From: Collinsella aerofaciens
GTDB lineage: Bacteria; Actinomycetota; Coriobacteriia; Coriobacteriales; Coriobacteriaceae
NCBI RefSeq assembly: GCF_901212495.1
Contig: NZ_CAAKNY010000005.1
Coordinates: forward strand, 1 to 31,770
Reading direction: 5' to 3'
Length of the DNA: 31,770 nucleotides
Under the pieces are notes generated by a model. The model saw nothing but the letters and a program-made list of their open reading frames with translations. It searched no databases and was not told the DNA's origin. Each line of letters opens with the position of its first letter. Positions within the stretch are counted from its first letter, which is position 1. This document shows positions 22,743-31,770 of this stretch, piece by piece. The position numbers were made by a program, and so were the translations under genes.

Positions 22743-22946
22743 TGGACAGTTAGTTCAGATGCGTATAAACCCGAGGCGGTTCAGCATGCGTTTTGAGCTG
22801 TTTTGGGATGGGGGAGGGGTTCGGATGGGAGTTTAGAAGGGGGACGAGCCGGTCGTGCAGCCCCCGGGGCGGCCAAATTGGCTGGAATGGCGACGTCTGA
22901 ACACGACCAGGCTCGCAGAATTATACGTATCTGAACTAACTGTCCA
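22743..22946. mobile_element. MITE-like 204-bp element with 26-bp terminal inverted repeats
   Basis: The left end TGGACAGTTAGTTCAGAT... (22743-22768) is repeated in inverted orientation at 22921-22946, with 25 of 26 bases identical. Ends of the TG...CA type resemble IS3-like termini. No open frame inside looks like a protein. A second inverted pair (CGAGCCGGTCGTG at 22845-22857 with 22902-22915) gives internal structure. No target duplication is visible. It lies in the 450-bp gap between htrA and ligA; the rest of the gap shows nothing else clear. Confidence 0.7.
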
Positions 22947-22982
22947 CCCCAGTCCAGCGGCTGCCGATTCAGTGCGGTTTGA

Positions 22983-25283
<2,301 letters not shown>

Positions 25284-25310
25284 CGCATCGATAGCCAAAT
25301 TGAAGAACCA

Positions 25311-25345
25311 CCCGGAAGCACGATGCCTTCCGGGCGTTTCTTATT
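25311..25345 (+). terminator. Terminator after ligA
   Basis: CCCGGAAG (25311-25318) pairs with CTTCCGGG (25327-25334) around CACGATGC, followed by CGTTTCTTATTT. Its right part resembles sequence at 26472-26488, downstream of the related effector-domain gene. Confidence 0.8.
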
Positions 25346-25439
25346 TGGATGGGGTAACCGGCATAGTGATCTGGGTTACGTAGGTCGCGGGGCCGTCGCT
25401 GATGATGTCGTCAATGAGGGCTATCCTGCGGACTGGTGC
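25341..25439 (-). pseudogene. C-terminal fragment of an effector-binding-domain gene
   Basis: The minus strand encodes about 32 residues ending IALIDDIISDGPATYV, then TQITMPVTPSK and a stop. These match the C-terminus of the gene at 26486-26931 (IALIDDIISDDPATYV..., TQITVPVTVLD). Over 68 bp (25354-25421 versus 26499-26566) 59 bases are identical. Nothing upstream continues the frame, so this is a remnant. It and the larger copy flank the Phd/PIN module as direct repeats. Confidence 0.75.
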
Positions 25440-25580
25440 CGTCCCGGAGCGATAAGAGATTCATGCAGAGTGGGGGACCTCACAATGGTGGTTGTCCCCA
25501 TTGTGGCGGTCTTTATATATATGAACATTAACAATAACGTGTATACTCAACAGTGAAGATATATGTTGAGAGGAGCCGCT
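25440..25580 (+). promoter_or_regulatory. Control region of the Phd/PIN module
   Basis: Contains CACAATGG/CCATTGTG (25481-25488 with 25498-25505), which overlaps a competing pair GGGGAC/GTCCCC. An AT-rich stretch with a -10-like TATACT (25542-25547) follows, then CTCAACA/TGTTGAG (25546-25552 with 25564-25570). The last repeat sits between the -10 and the ribosome-binding site, the usual place for an antitoxin operator. Confidence 0.5.
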
Positions 25581-25973
25581 ATGGTTACCGTCGCGTTTTC
25601 GGAGCTGCGCCAGAACCTTACGCAGGTGGCCGAAAAGGTTGCCAATGAGGGCGAGGAGGTTGTGGTCTTCAAGCGGAGCAAGCCGTTGTTCAAGATTGTG
25701 CCACTCGACTATCAAGGCCCAGTTGCGGTGGAATATGACGCTGCTCAGGAGCGTGGGGGCGCAAAGCCGGCGTGCGGCACGGACAAGCCCAAGCGCGAGT
25801 TGGGTACGATGTGGCATCCCAAGATCACCTGGAAGGAGATTCGTGAGATGCTCGCGGAGGATGAGGACTATCGGGAGTATCTCGAACTCGTAGCCAAAAT
25901 GCCCAAGGGAACGCCGCTCGATACGATGACGGTTGAAGATGAAAAGCGCATCGCGAGGGAGCGCTACCTATGA
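25581..25973 (+). CDS. Phd/YefM-type antitoxin
   Basis: A 130-aa protein whose first about 45 residues match the Phd/YefM antitoxin domain (VAFSELRQNLTQVAEKVANE, then VVVFKRSKPLFKIVPLD). The longer, charged C-terminal part probably wraps and inhibits the toxin. ATG 25581 has a GAGAGGAG site. Its stop overlaps the PIN gene start by 4 bp (ATGA), as is normal for coupled antitoxin-toxin pairs. Autoregulation through the inverted repeat just upstream is likely. Confidence 0.85.
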   Translation: MVTVAFSELRQNLTQVAEKVANEGEEVVVFKRSKPLFKIVPLDYQGPVAVEYDAAQERGGAKPACGTDKPKRELGTMWHPKITWKEIREMLAEDEDYREYLELVAKMPKGTPLDTMTVEDEKRIARERYL

Positions 25974-26392
25974 GGGCATTTCTCGATACTAATTTTCTGC
26001 TCGATTGCGTGCTTCCGGGTCGGCCGGAGCATGGGGCGGCGCAAACCGTCAAGGGGCTTGTTGACGTGGGGCTTATCGAGGGCGTTGTTTCGGCCTGCTC
26101 TCTCAAGGACGCGTATTACATTCTCACTAAACAGGCCGGCGAGGCGCGCGCCCGCGAGGTAGTGCGCGACTGCCTTAAGAGCTACTCGGCAGAGCCTCTC
26201 GACCAAGAAGCTTGTTTTACCTCCGCCTATTCCGATGAGCCGGACTTCGAGGATGGCTGTATCCGTGCGATGGCCGAGCGTGCCGGCGTGGACTTTATCA
26301 TCACGCGCGATCGCGCCGCTTTTGTGCGCTCGACCATCAAGACCTTCTCGCCCGCAGAGTTCATCCGTGCGTTTCCGATCCCGGAGGAGTAA
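25970..26392 (+). CDS. PIN-domain toxin (VapC-like ribonuclease)
   Basis: A 140-aa PIN-domain protein, partner of the preceding Phd-type antitoxin. Acidic active-site candidates are Asp6 (FLDTNFLLD), Asp92/Asp95 (EPDFEDG) and Asp114 (IITRD), in the normal PIN spacing. Such toxins cut RNA using Mg2+ or Mn2+. Phd paired with PIN is a common swapped combination. The module lies between two copies of the same gene end, which suggests it was inserted or caught in a duplication. Confidence 0.87.
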   Translation: MRAFLDTNFLLDCVLPGRPEHGAAQTVKGLVDVGLIEGVVSACSLKDAYYILTKQAGEARAREVVRDCLKSYSAEPLDQEACFTSAYSDEPDFEDGCIRAMAERAGVDFIITRDRAAFVRSTIKTFSPAEFIRAFPIPEE

Positions 26393-26485
26393 AACCGCCA
26401 CACCGGGGACTGTCTGCGGCGCGGTAGTCCTCCTGTAGCCGACGCTCGTTAGTTGAGCCGCACTTCATAGCTTTCCGGGAGGTTC

Positions 26486-26931
26486 TTAATCGAGCACAGT
26501 AACCGGCACCGTGATCTGCGTCACGTAGGTTGCGGGGTCGTCGCTGATGATGTCATCGATCAGGGCGATTTCGCGCGAGGGCCCGGCAGGCGCCAGGTTA
26601 TGTTTGCGCATATAGTCGAGCAGCTGCTCGTAGCATGGGACTGCTCGCCCGTGCGTGCCGCGGAAGCTAATGGTCAGACAATGCGCGGCGGGCCGTGTCT
26701 CGACGTCGCCCTGGTAGTCATCGGTATCGTCGAGCAGAAGGAAGACCTCGTCGTAGCCATCAAAATCGTCGGCGGCGAGGTGCTCGGCGCTAATCCCAAT
26801 GCCCAAGTTGCCCAGAAAGACAAAGGTCTCGTGCTGACCCTTCTGCAGTTGACGAATCTGCCACTCCAACGCATAGGCGTCGGTAGGGTTGACGCGTTCG
26901 CGCAGCACGGCGTAGCGAAACTCGGGGGCAT
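26486..26931 (-). pseudogene. GyrI/BmrR-like effector-binding domain gene with early frameshift
   Basis: About 140 residues (from VLRERVNPTDAYALEW to TQITVPVTVLD) look like the GyrI-like/MerR-type effector-binding domain that senses drugs or small molecules. A good ribosome-binding site (AAAGGAG) precedes ATG 26931. After ATG-CCCCC the frame is off by one, and adding one C gives MPPEFRYAVLRERV, joined to the rest. So a one-base loss in a C-run probably disabled it, unless translation starts at the GTG at 26908. No MerR DNA-binding domain is present. It follows a broken MATE gene in the same direction and was probably its sensor partner. Confidence 0.65.
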
Positions 26932-26983
26932 AGGACCGCTCCTTTCAATGGGTGGGGAAGGGCGCCAGGCTCGTGCCGCCCCG

Positions 26984-27712
26984 CTACGCCACCAGCTTGT
27001 CAAAAGCTCCGCGCCGGTTGAGCACGGTAAACGCGACAACACAGATGACTGCCGACAAAATCGATCCGCATGGCGAGGCGATGCCCATGGGAAACAACGT
27101 ATCGGAATAGGCGTTCGACAGCAGCCACGCACCGGGCACGCGAATGGGCGCCACGGCCAGCACGTTGTGCGCAAAGCCGATGTAGCTCTTTCCATACGCA
27201 GCGAAAAAGCCGCTAAAGCAAATGTGGATGCCGGCAAAGATTGCATCGAAAATATAACTGTGCATATAGCCGGTACCGGCCGCGATCACCGCTGGGCCCT
27301 TGGCAAAAAAGCCAATAAACGCCGGTGCCACCAGCCACATCAGCACTGTGATCAGGCAGCCGTACACCACCGAGATCGTCATGGCGCACCTGAGCACCTG
27401 GCGTGCGCGAGCGCCCTTGCCTGCGCCGGCGTTTTATGCCGTGAGTGCGCTGACGGTGGCGTCCATGGAACTCGGCACAATGAACAAAAAGCTGATCATC
27501 TTCTCGACTAGGCCCACGAGCGTCACGGTAATGATGTAGAGCGTCTGTGCGCCGTTGCCCACGGCGGTGATGCCGGCGGCACCGCTAAACTGTCCCATCA
27601 TGTACGGGTCGGCCATGCCGTAGAGCATCTGCAAAAAGTACGAGAGCATATAGGGCAGGGCAAAGACCGCGATGGTCTTAAGGATATTGCCGCGTGTGAA
27701 GTCGTGTTCCAT
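26984..27712 (-). pseudogene. MATE-family multidrug efflux pump, degraded
   Basis: The frame starts with a typical MATE N-terminus (MEHDFTRGNILKTIAVFALP), reaches LYIITVTLVGL, then jumps to VEKMISFLFIVPSSMDATVS, which belongs to the middle of the family. About 170 residues are missing in frame. A TAA at 27434-27436 then interrupts the conserved ALTAQNAGAGKG stretch, apparently from CAA. The remaining sequence reads on in the same frame to the normal C-terminus. Total 243 codons against about 450 in intact pumps. It would not be functional. A MerR-type promoter still stands upstream. Confidence 0.85.
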
Positions 27713-27752
27713 GGGTGGGGCTGTCTGGCTTGGTTCGCTTAGCTACCAGTGT

Positions 27753-27783
27753 AGTGAAGACCCTACAACGATTGTAGAGTCAA
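27753..27783 (-). promoter_or_regulatory. MerR-type promoter/operator upstream of the broken MATE gene
   Basis: Minus strand: -35 TTGACT (27783-27778), 19-bp spacer, -10 TTCACT (27758-27753). The stretched spacer is filled by the dyad CTACAA-TCG-TTGTAG, extended to GAC...GTC over 27759-27781. A 19-bp spacer with a central dyad is the hallmark of MerR-family activation. Confidence 0.6.
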
Positions 27784-27883
27784 GGTTTGTGTTGGCGGCG
27801 GGGCGAAAAAGTCACGCACGCGTTCATTTCCAATTGAATACAGGGGCGCGTCCTGCGAGCATGAAGCCTACGCTAACCTTGCA

Positions 27884-27930
27884 GAAATCGATTTCGCAAC
27901 ACTTGACACCGCCGCACGGCGCGCCATAAT
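27884..27930 (+). promoter_or_regulatory. Promoter of the ABC exporter operon with LacI-like palindrome
   Basis: -35 TTGACA (27903-27908), 16-bp spacer, -10 CATAAT (27925-27930). Just upstream is the perfect 12-bp palindrome GAAATCGATTTC (27884-27895), flanked by TTGC and GCAA. It resembles the GAAATCGGTTTC sites before the lacI-type gene. Confidence 0.6.
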
Positions 27931-27971
27931 ACGTGGGTTTGCGAACAACGTTTGATGGGGGATGAACCTGC

Positions 27972-29801
27972 GTGCGCAATCTCAAGATTCTGTTTTCCTA
28001 TCTGGGGGCATACCGACGCGATGCCATACTCGGCATGCTCTTTGTGACGGCCGAGACGGCGCTCGAGCTGTTTATTCCGGTCATCATGGCAAATATCATC
28101 GACGTGGGCGTGCCTGCGGGCGACATCAACTACATGCTTTTGCAGGGTGCGTATATGCTGGTGTGCGCCGCATGTTCGCTGGCACTTGGCTTGGGCTATG
28201 CGCGCACGTCCGCCCGCGTTGCCTCGGGGCTGGGCGCCAACCTGCGCGCCGCGGAGTACCGCAAGATCCAGACCCTCGCCTTCGGCAATCTTGATGAATA
28301 CGAGACGAGCTCGCTTGTCACTCGCATGACCACCGACATCACCGTGATTCAAAACGCCGTGGGCAACGGCTTCCGCCCCATGGTGCGCGGGCCGGTAAAT
28401 CTGGTCATGGGCCTCGTCTACGCTTTCGTGCTCTCGCGCGAGCTCGCGGCGGTCTTTGCCGTAATTCTGCCGATGCTCGCCATCGTGCTCGGTATCATTA
28501 CCGTGCGCGTGAGCCCGCTCTACCGCCAACTCCAGTCCTCGATGGACCACCTCAACGGCGTGGTGCAAGAGGACCTTACCGCCGTGCGCGCCGTGAAGGC
28601 TTATGTGCGCGCCGAGCACGAGTGCGACAAGTTCGACACCGTCAATACCGAGCTCGCCGGCACGGCGACCAAGACCTTCGGCACCGCCGTGCTCAACCTG
28701 CCGGTGTTCCAACTCTCGATGTATGTTGCCGCGGTCTCGATCCTGTGGATTGGCGGCCGCATGATCATCGAAGGTCGCTTGGGCGTGGGCTCGCTCACGG
28801 GCTTTATGAGCTACGTGCTGCTGATCATGAACTCGCTCATGATGATTTCCAACGTATTTTTGCTGCTCACGCGCGCTCTCACGAGTGTGGGCCGTATCGC
28901 AGAGGTGCTCGATGAGGTGCCCTTTATCGCCAACCCTGCGGGAGACCTCGCGGCTGCGGCGCCAGCGGACGGCAGTATCGAGTTTCGCGACGTTTCCTTT
29001 AAATATCGCGCGGATGCAGCCGAGGATGTGCTCGAGCATATCGACCTTCGCATCGAGAGCGGCTCGACGGTGGGCATCCTCGGCGGTACGGGCTCGGGCA
29101 AGAGCTCGCTTGTGCAGCTGATTGCGCGCCTGTACGACGCCACCGAGGGCGCCGTGCTTGTGGGCGGACGCGACGTGCGCGACTACGACCTCGCGACCCT
29201 ACGTGACGCCGTGGGCATTGTGCTGCAAAAGAATGTGCTGTTCACGGGCACCGTGCGCGAGAACCTGCAGTGGGGCAATCCGCAGGCGTCGGACGATGAA
29301 CTTCTCGCGGCTTGCCGCGCGGCGTGCGTGGACGAGTTCCTTGATCGCATCGGCGGGCTGGACGGCGAGCTGGGCCAAGGCGGCGCCGGTGTTTCGGGTG
29401 GCCAGAAGCAGCGCCTGTGCATCGCGCGCACGCTGCTCAAGCATCCGCGCGTGCTCATTTTTGATGACTCCACCAGCGCGGTCGATATGGCGACCGACGC
29501 TAAGATTCGCGAGCACATCGCTCGGATTCCCGATACGACCGTGCTCATCATCGCCCAGCGCATCGCGAGCGTCATGGATGCCGATCGCGTTGTGGTGTTG
29601 GACGACGGCCGTGTCCATGGCGTGGGCACGCACGAGGAACTGCTGGCGGGCGACAACATATACCAGGAGATTTATGCCTCGCAGATGGAGTTTGCGGGGA
29701 ACGCGGACGCCGGCGACGGCTGCGACGATGGCTGCGCGAATGATCCTTTTTCCTCCGTCCCCAGCGGATCGACCTTGGAAGGGGGTGAGCGCCATGCCTA
29801 A
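27972..29801 (+). CDS. Heterodimeric ABC exporter, subunit with degenerate ATP site
   Basis: Half-transporter (609 aa) with a six-helix membrane domain (about 1-310) and an ATPase domain (about 335-580). Walker A is GGTGSGKS (371-378) and the signature VSGGQ (474-478) is intact. The Walker B Glu is Asp499 (LIFDDSTSAVD) and the H-loop His is Gln529 (IIAQR). These changes mark the degenerate-site partner of heterodimeric exporters such as BmrCD or TM287/288. A GTG start at 27972 is the first in frame after a stop, with GGGGG about 12 nt upstream. It overlaps the next gene by 8 bp. The substrate is unknown; drugs, lipids or peptides are possible. Confidence 0.9.
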   Translation: MRNLKILFSYLGAYRRDAILGMLFVTAETALELFIPVIMANIIDVGVPAGDINYMLLQGAYMLVCAACSLALGLGYARTSARVASGLGANLRAAEYRKIQTLAFGNLDEYETSSLVTRMTTDITVIQNAVGNGFRPMVRGPVNLVMGLVYAFVLSRELAAVFAVILPMLAIVLGIITVRVSPLYRQLQSSMDHLNGVVQEDLTAVRAVKAYVRAEHECDKFDTVNTELAGTATKTFGTAVLNLPVFQLSMYVAAVSILWIGGRMIIEGRLGVGSLTGFMSYVLLIMNSLMMISNVFLLLTRALTSVGRIAEVLDEVPFIANPAGDLAAAAPADGSIEFRDVSFKYRADAAEDVLEHIDLRIESGSTVGILGGTGSGKSSLVQLIARLYDATEGAVLVGGRDVRDYDLATLRDAVGIVLQKNVLFTGTVRENLQWGNPQASDDELLAACRAACVDEFLDRIGGLDGELGQGGAGVSGGQKQRLCIARTLLKHPRVLIFDDSTSAVDMATDAKIREHIARIPDTTVLIIAQRIASVMDADRVVVLDDGRVHGVGTHEELLAGDNIYQEIYASQMEFAGNADAGDGCDDGCANDPFSSVPSGSTLEGGERHA

Positions 29802-31692
29802 GACCGCAGCCCAAGCGCGCCCGGCCGACCTCAAGCGCACTGTGCGCCGCCTGCTCTCCTACATGGGTCACGCCAAGTTCTCGTTGCTCGTGGTGGGCGT
29901 GCTCGCCTCCGTCGCCGCCATCGCGAGCCTCGCCGGCACCTACATGGTTCGCCCCATCGTTAACGGTTTGGCCACGGGCGGGGAGGAACTGCTCGCCAAG
30001 CAGGTCATCCTGACGGCGATCATCTACGCCGCGGGCGTGCTTTCGGCCCTGGGCTACTCACAGATCATGGTGCGCGCGGCCCAACGCGTGGTGTCCGATA
30101 TTCGCCGCGACCTGTTCGCGCACATCCAGACGCTGCCGCTCAGTTATTTTGACAGCACGCGCTCGGGCGACATCATGAGCTTTTTCACCAACGACGTCGA
30201 CACCGTCTCCGAGGCGCTCAACAACAGTTTTGCCAACGTGATTCAGGCCGCCATTCAGGTTGTGGGCACCACGGCCATGCTCATCATCCTTAACTGGCAG
30301 CTCACGATTATCACGCTCGTGTGCGATGCAGCCATTGTGCTGTATGCGCGCTACTCGGGTGCGCGCTCTAAGCGCTTCTTTGCCGCCCAGCAGGCATCGC
30401 TTGGCGACCTGGACGGATATATCGAAGAGATGGTCTCGGGCCAAAAGGTCATCAAGGTCTTTAACCGCGAGGCAGCGAATGTCGCCGGCTTCACCTGCCG
30501 CAACGACGAGCTTCGCCGCACCGGCACCGCCGCCGTGAGCTATGCCAACTCCATGGTGCCCATGACCGTCGTGATTGGCTACGTCAATTATGCCATCGTC
30601 GCCGTGGCGGGCGGCGTGCTCTGCATCAAGGGACTCGCCGACGTAGGTGCGCTCGCGAGCTACCTGGTCTTTGTGCGCCAGGCGGCCATGCCCATCAACC
30701 AGTTTACGCAGCTGGGCAACTTCTTGCTCAATGCGTTGGCCGGCGCCGAGCGCTTGTTTGCCGCCATGGATCTTGAGCCCGAGGTGGACGAGGGCCGCGT
30801 GGAGCTGGTGCAGACGGGTGATGCCGCGTGGGCGTGGAAGATTCCCGAGGGCCAGGGCGTGGGAGCGTACGGGCACTTGCATGATGTGGCTGCCGTTGAT
30901 GAGTCGGGTCACGCAGTGGCTGCCGACGGCACCGAGCTCACGTGCGGCTTGGTCCCGCTTGCCGGCGACGTGCGCTTCCATGCCGTGGACTTTTCCTACG
31001 TGCCGGGCACCCGCGTGCTCACGGACCTTAACCTGTTTGCCAAGCCGGGGCAAAAGATCGCGTTTGTGGGCTCGACGGGCGCCGGAAAGACGACCATCAC
31101 CAACCTCATCAACCGCTTCTACGAGGTTGATGACGGCGAGATCACGTACGACGGCATCGACGTCAAGCATATCGCCAAGGCCAGCCTGCGCGGGTCGCTT
31201 GGCATTGTGCTGCAGGACACGCACCTGTTTAGCGGCACCATTGCGCAGAACATCCGCTTTGGCAAACTCGACGCGACCGACGAGGAGGTGCGCGCTGCTG
31301 CTGAGGCCGCCTGCGCGGATTCGTTTATCCGTCGCCTGCCTAGGGGCTACGATACGCCGGTCACGGCCGATGGCGCCAACCTGTCGCAGGGTCAGCGCCA
31401 GCTGCTCGCCATCGCGCGCGTTGCCGTGGCCGATCCGCCGGTGCTCATCCTGGACGAGGCCACTTCGAGTATCGACACGCGTACCGAAAAGCTCATCGAG
31501 CGCGGTATGGACCGCATCATGCGCGGACGCACCACGTTTATGATCGCGCACCGCCTGTCCACCGTCCGCGACGCCGATGCCATCATGGTCCTCGAACACG
31601 GCCGCATCATCGAGCGCGGCACGCACGAAGAGCTGCTCGCCCTGCACGGCGAGTACTGGCAGCTGGCGCATGGCTTAAAAGAGTTGGATTAA
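29794..31692 (+). CDS. Heterodimeric ABC exporter, subunit with canonical ATP site
   Basis: Half-transporter (632 aa), partner of the preceding gene. Membrane domain about 20-320. Walker A GSTGAGKT (426-433), Walker B LILDEATSSID with catalytic Glu, and H-loop IAHRLS are canonical, while the signature is LSQGQ. With the partner's VSGGQ it forms the one full ATPase site. A roughly 60-residue insertion (about 334-392, with GVGAYGHLHDVAAVDESGH) lies between the membrane and ATPase domains, longer than in usual members. ATG 29794 has an AAGGGGGTGAG site inside the end of the first gene. Same operon. Confidence 0.93.
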   Translation: MPKTAAQARPADLKRTVRRLLSYMGHAKFSLLVVGVLASVAAIASLAGTYMVRPIVNGLATGGEELLAKQVILTAIIYAAGVLSALGYSQIMVRAAQRVVSDIRRDLFAHIQTLPLSYFDSTRSGDIMSFFTNDVDTVSEALNNSFANVIQAAIQVVGTTAMLIILNWQLTIITLVCDAAIVLYARYSGARSKRFFAAQQASLGDLDGYIEEMVSGQKVIKVFNREAANVAGFTCRNDELRRTGTAAVSYANSMVPMTVVIGYVNYAIVAVAGGVLCIKGLADVGALASYLVFVRQAAMPINQFTQLGNFLLNALAGAERLFAAMDLEPEVDEGRVELVQTGDAAWAWKIPEGQGVGAYGHLHDVAAVDESGHAVAADGTELTCGLVPLAGDVRFHAVDFSYVPGTRVLTDLNLFAKPGQKIAFVGSTGAGKTTITNLINRFYEVDDGEITYDGIDVKHIAKASLRGSLGIVLQDTHLFSGTIAQNIRFGKLDATDEEVRAAAEAACADSFIRRLPRGYDTPVTADGANLSQGQRQLLAIARVAVADPPVLILDEATSSIDTRTEKLIERGMDRIMRGRTTFMIAHRLSTVRDADAIMVLEHGRIIERGTHEELLALHGEYWQLAHGLKELD

Positions 31693-31770
31693 CCCGTTCG
31701 AGCACGATGCTTTGACCCCTCCGTGCCCCTCACCTCGCCTCAAACCATCACAACATTCGACGTTTTTTGC
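31693..31770. other. 3' flank of the ABC exporter operon
   Basis: A short non-coding tail. GCACG...CGTGC could form a weak stem (about 31702-31724) but no clear terminator is seen before the window ends. Confidence 0.3.

Noticed and set aside
29122..29793. Upstream extension of the second exporter reading frame into the first gene
   Set aside because: The extension is out of frame with the first subunit's ATPase domain and lacks protein-like composition; ATG 29794 has a good ribosome-binding site.
30058..31671. Long minus-strand open frame opposite the second exporter subunit
   Set aside because: Antisense shadow of a gene with complete ABC motifs.

Overview
The window looks like a chromosomal segment of a GC-rich gut actinobacterium of the class Coriobacteriia, most likely Collinsella or a close relative. 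This rests on codon use, on the mix of actinobacterial features (an orphan OmpR-type regulator beside glutamine synthetase) with gut-carbohydrate genes, and on general knowledge of that group. It is not based on a database match.

Layout. (1) 0-5.2 kb, minus strand: a zinc/manganese ABC uptake operon of small His/Cys membrane protein > znuA-like lipoprotein > LtaS-like phosphoglycerol transferase > ATPase > permease. A divergent operator-like palindrome lies upstream. (2) 5.4-14.6 kb: a FadR-type GntR regulator diverges from a glucuronide catabolic cluster of GPH transporter, beta-glucuronidase, fructuronate reductase, mannonate dehydratase and glucuronate isomerase. (3) 14.6-17.9 kb: KDPG aldolase and KDG kinase, convergent to that cluster, with a divergent LacI-type regulator. 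Regions 2 and 3 together encode the whole route from an imported glucuronide through free glucuronate to pyruvate and glyceraldehyde-3-phosphate. (4) 17.9-18.7 kb: an AT-richer HEPN/MNT toxin-antitoxin pair whose MNT protein carries a RelB/DinJ-like N-terminal domain. (5) 18.9-22.7 kb: a glutamine-synthetase-like protein lacking several metal-ligand residues, a GlnR-like orphan regulator and an HtrA-type protease. (6) 22.7-25.3 kb: a 204-bp MITE-like element, then NAD-dependent DNA ligase. (7) 25.3-27.8 kb: a decayed patch with a Phd/PIN toxin-antitoxin module flanked by two related copies of the 3' end of an effector-binding-domain gene. Next to it are a frameshifted copy of that gene and a broken MATE transporter that still has a MerR-type promoter. 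(8) 27.9-31.7 kb: a heterodimeric ABC exporter with one degenerate ATP site.

Most worth a second look: the substituted catalytic residues of the glutamine-synthetase-like protein beside a GlnR-like regulator; the two-operator 58-bp inverted repeat over the kdgK promoter; the array of three hairpins between kdgK and eda; the RelB-MNT fusion; the MITE-like element; the lta gene inside the zinc operon; and the duplicated gene end flanking the Phd/PIN module. No CRISPR array, rRNA or tRNA was recognised. Nothing here was tested by database search.
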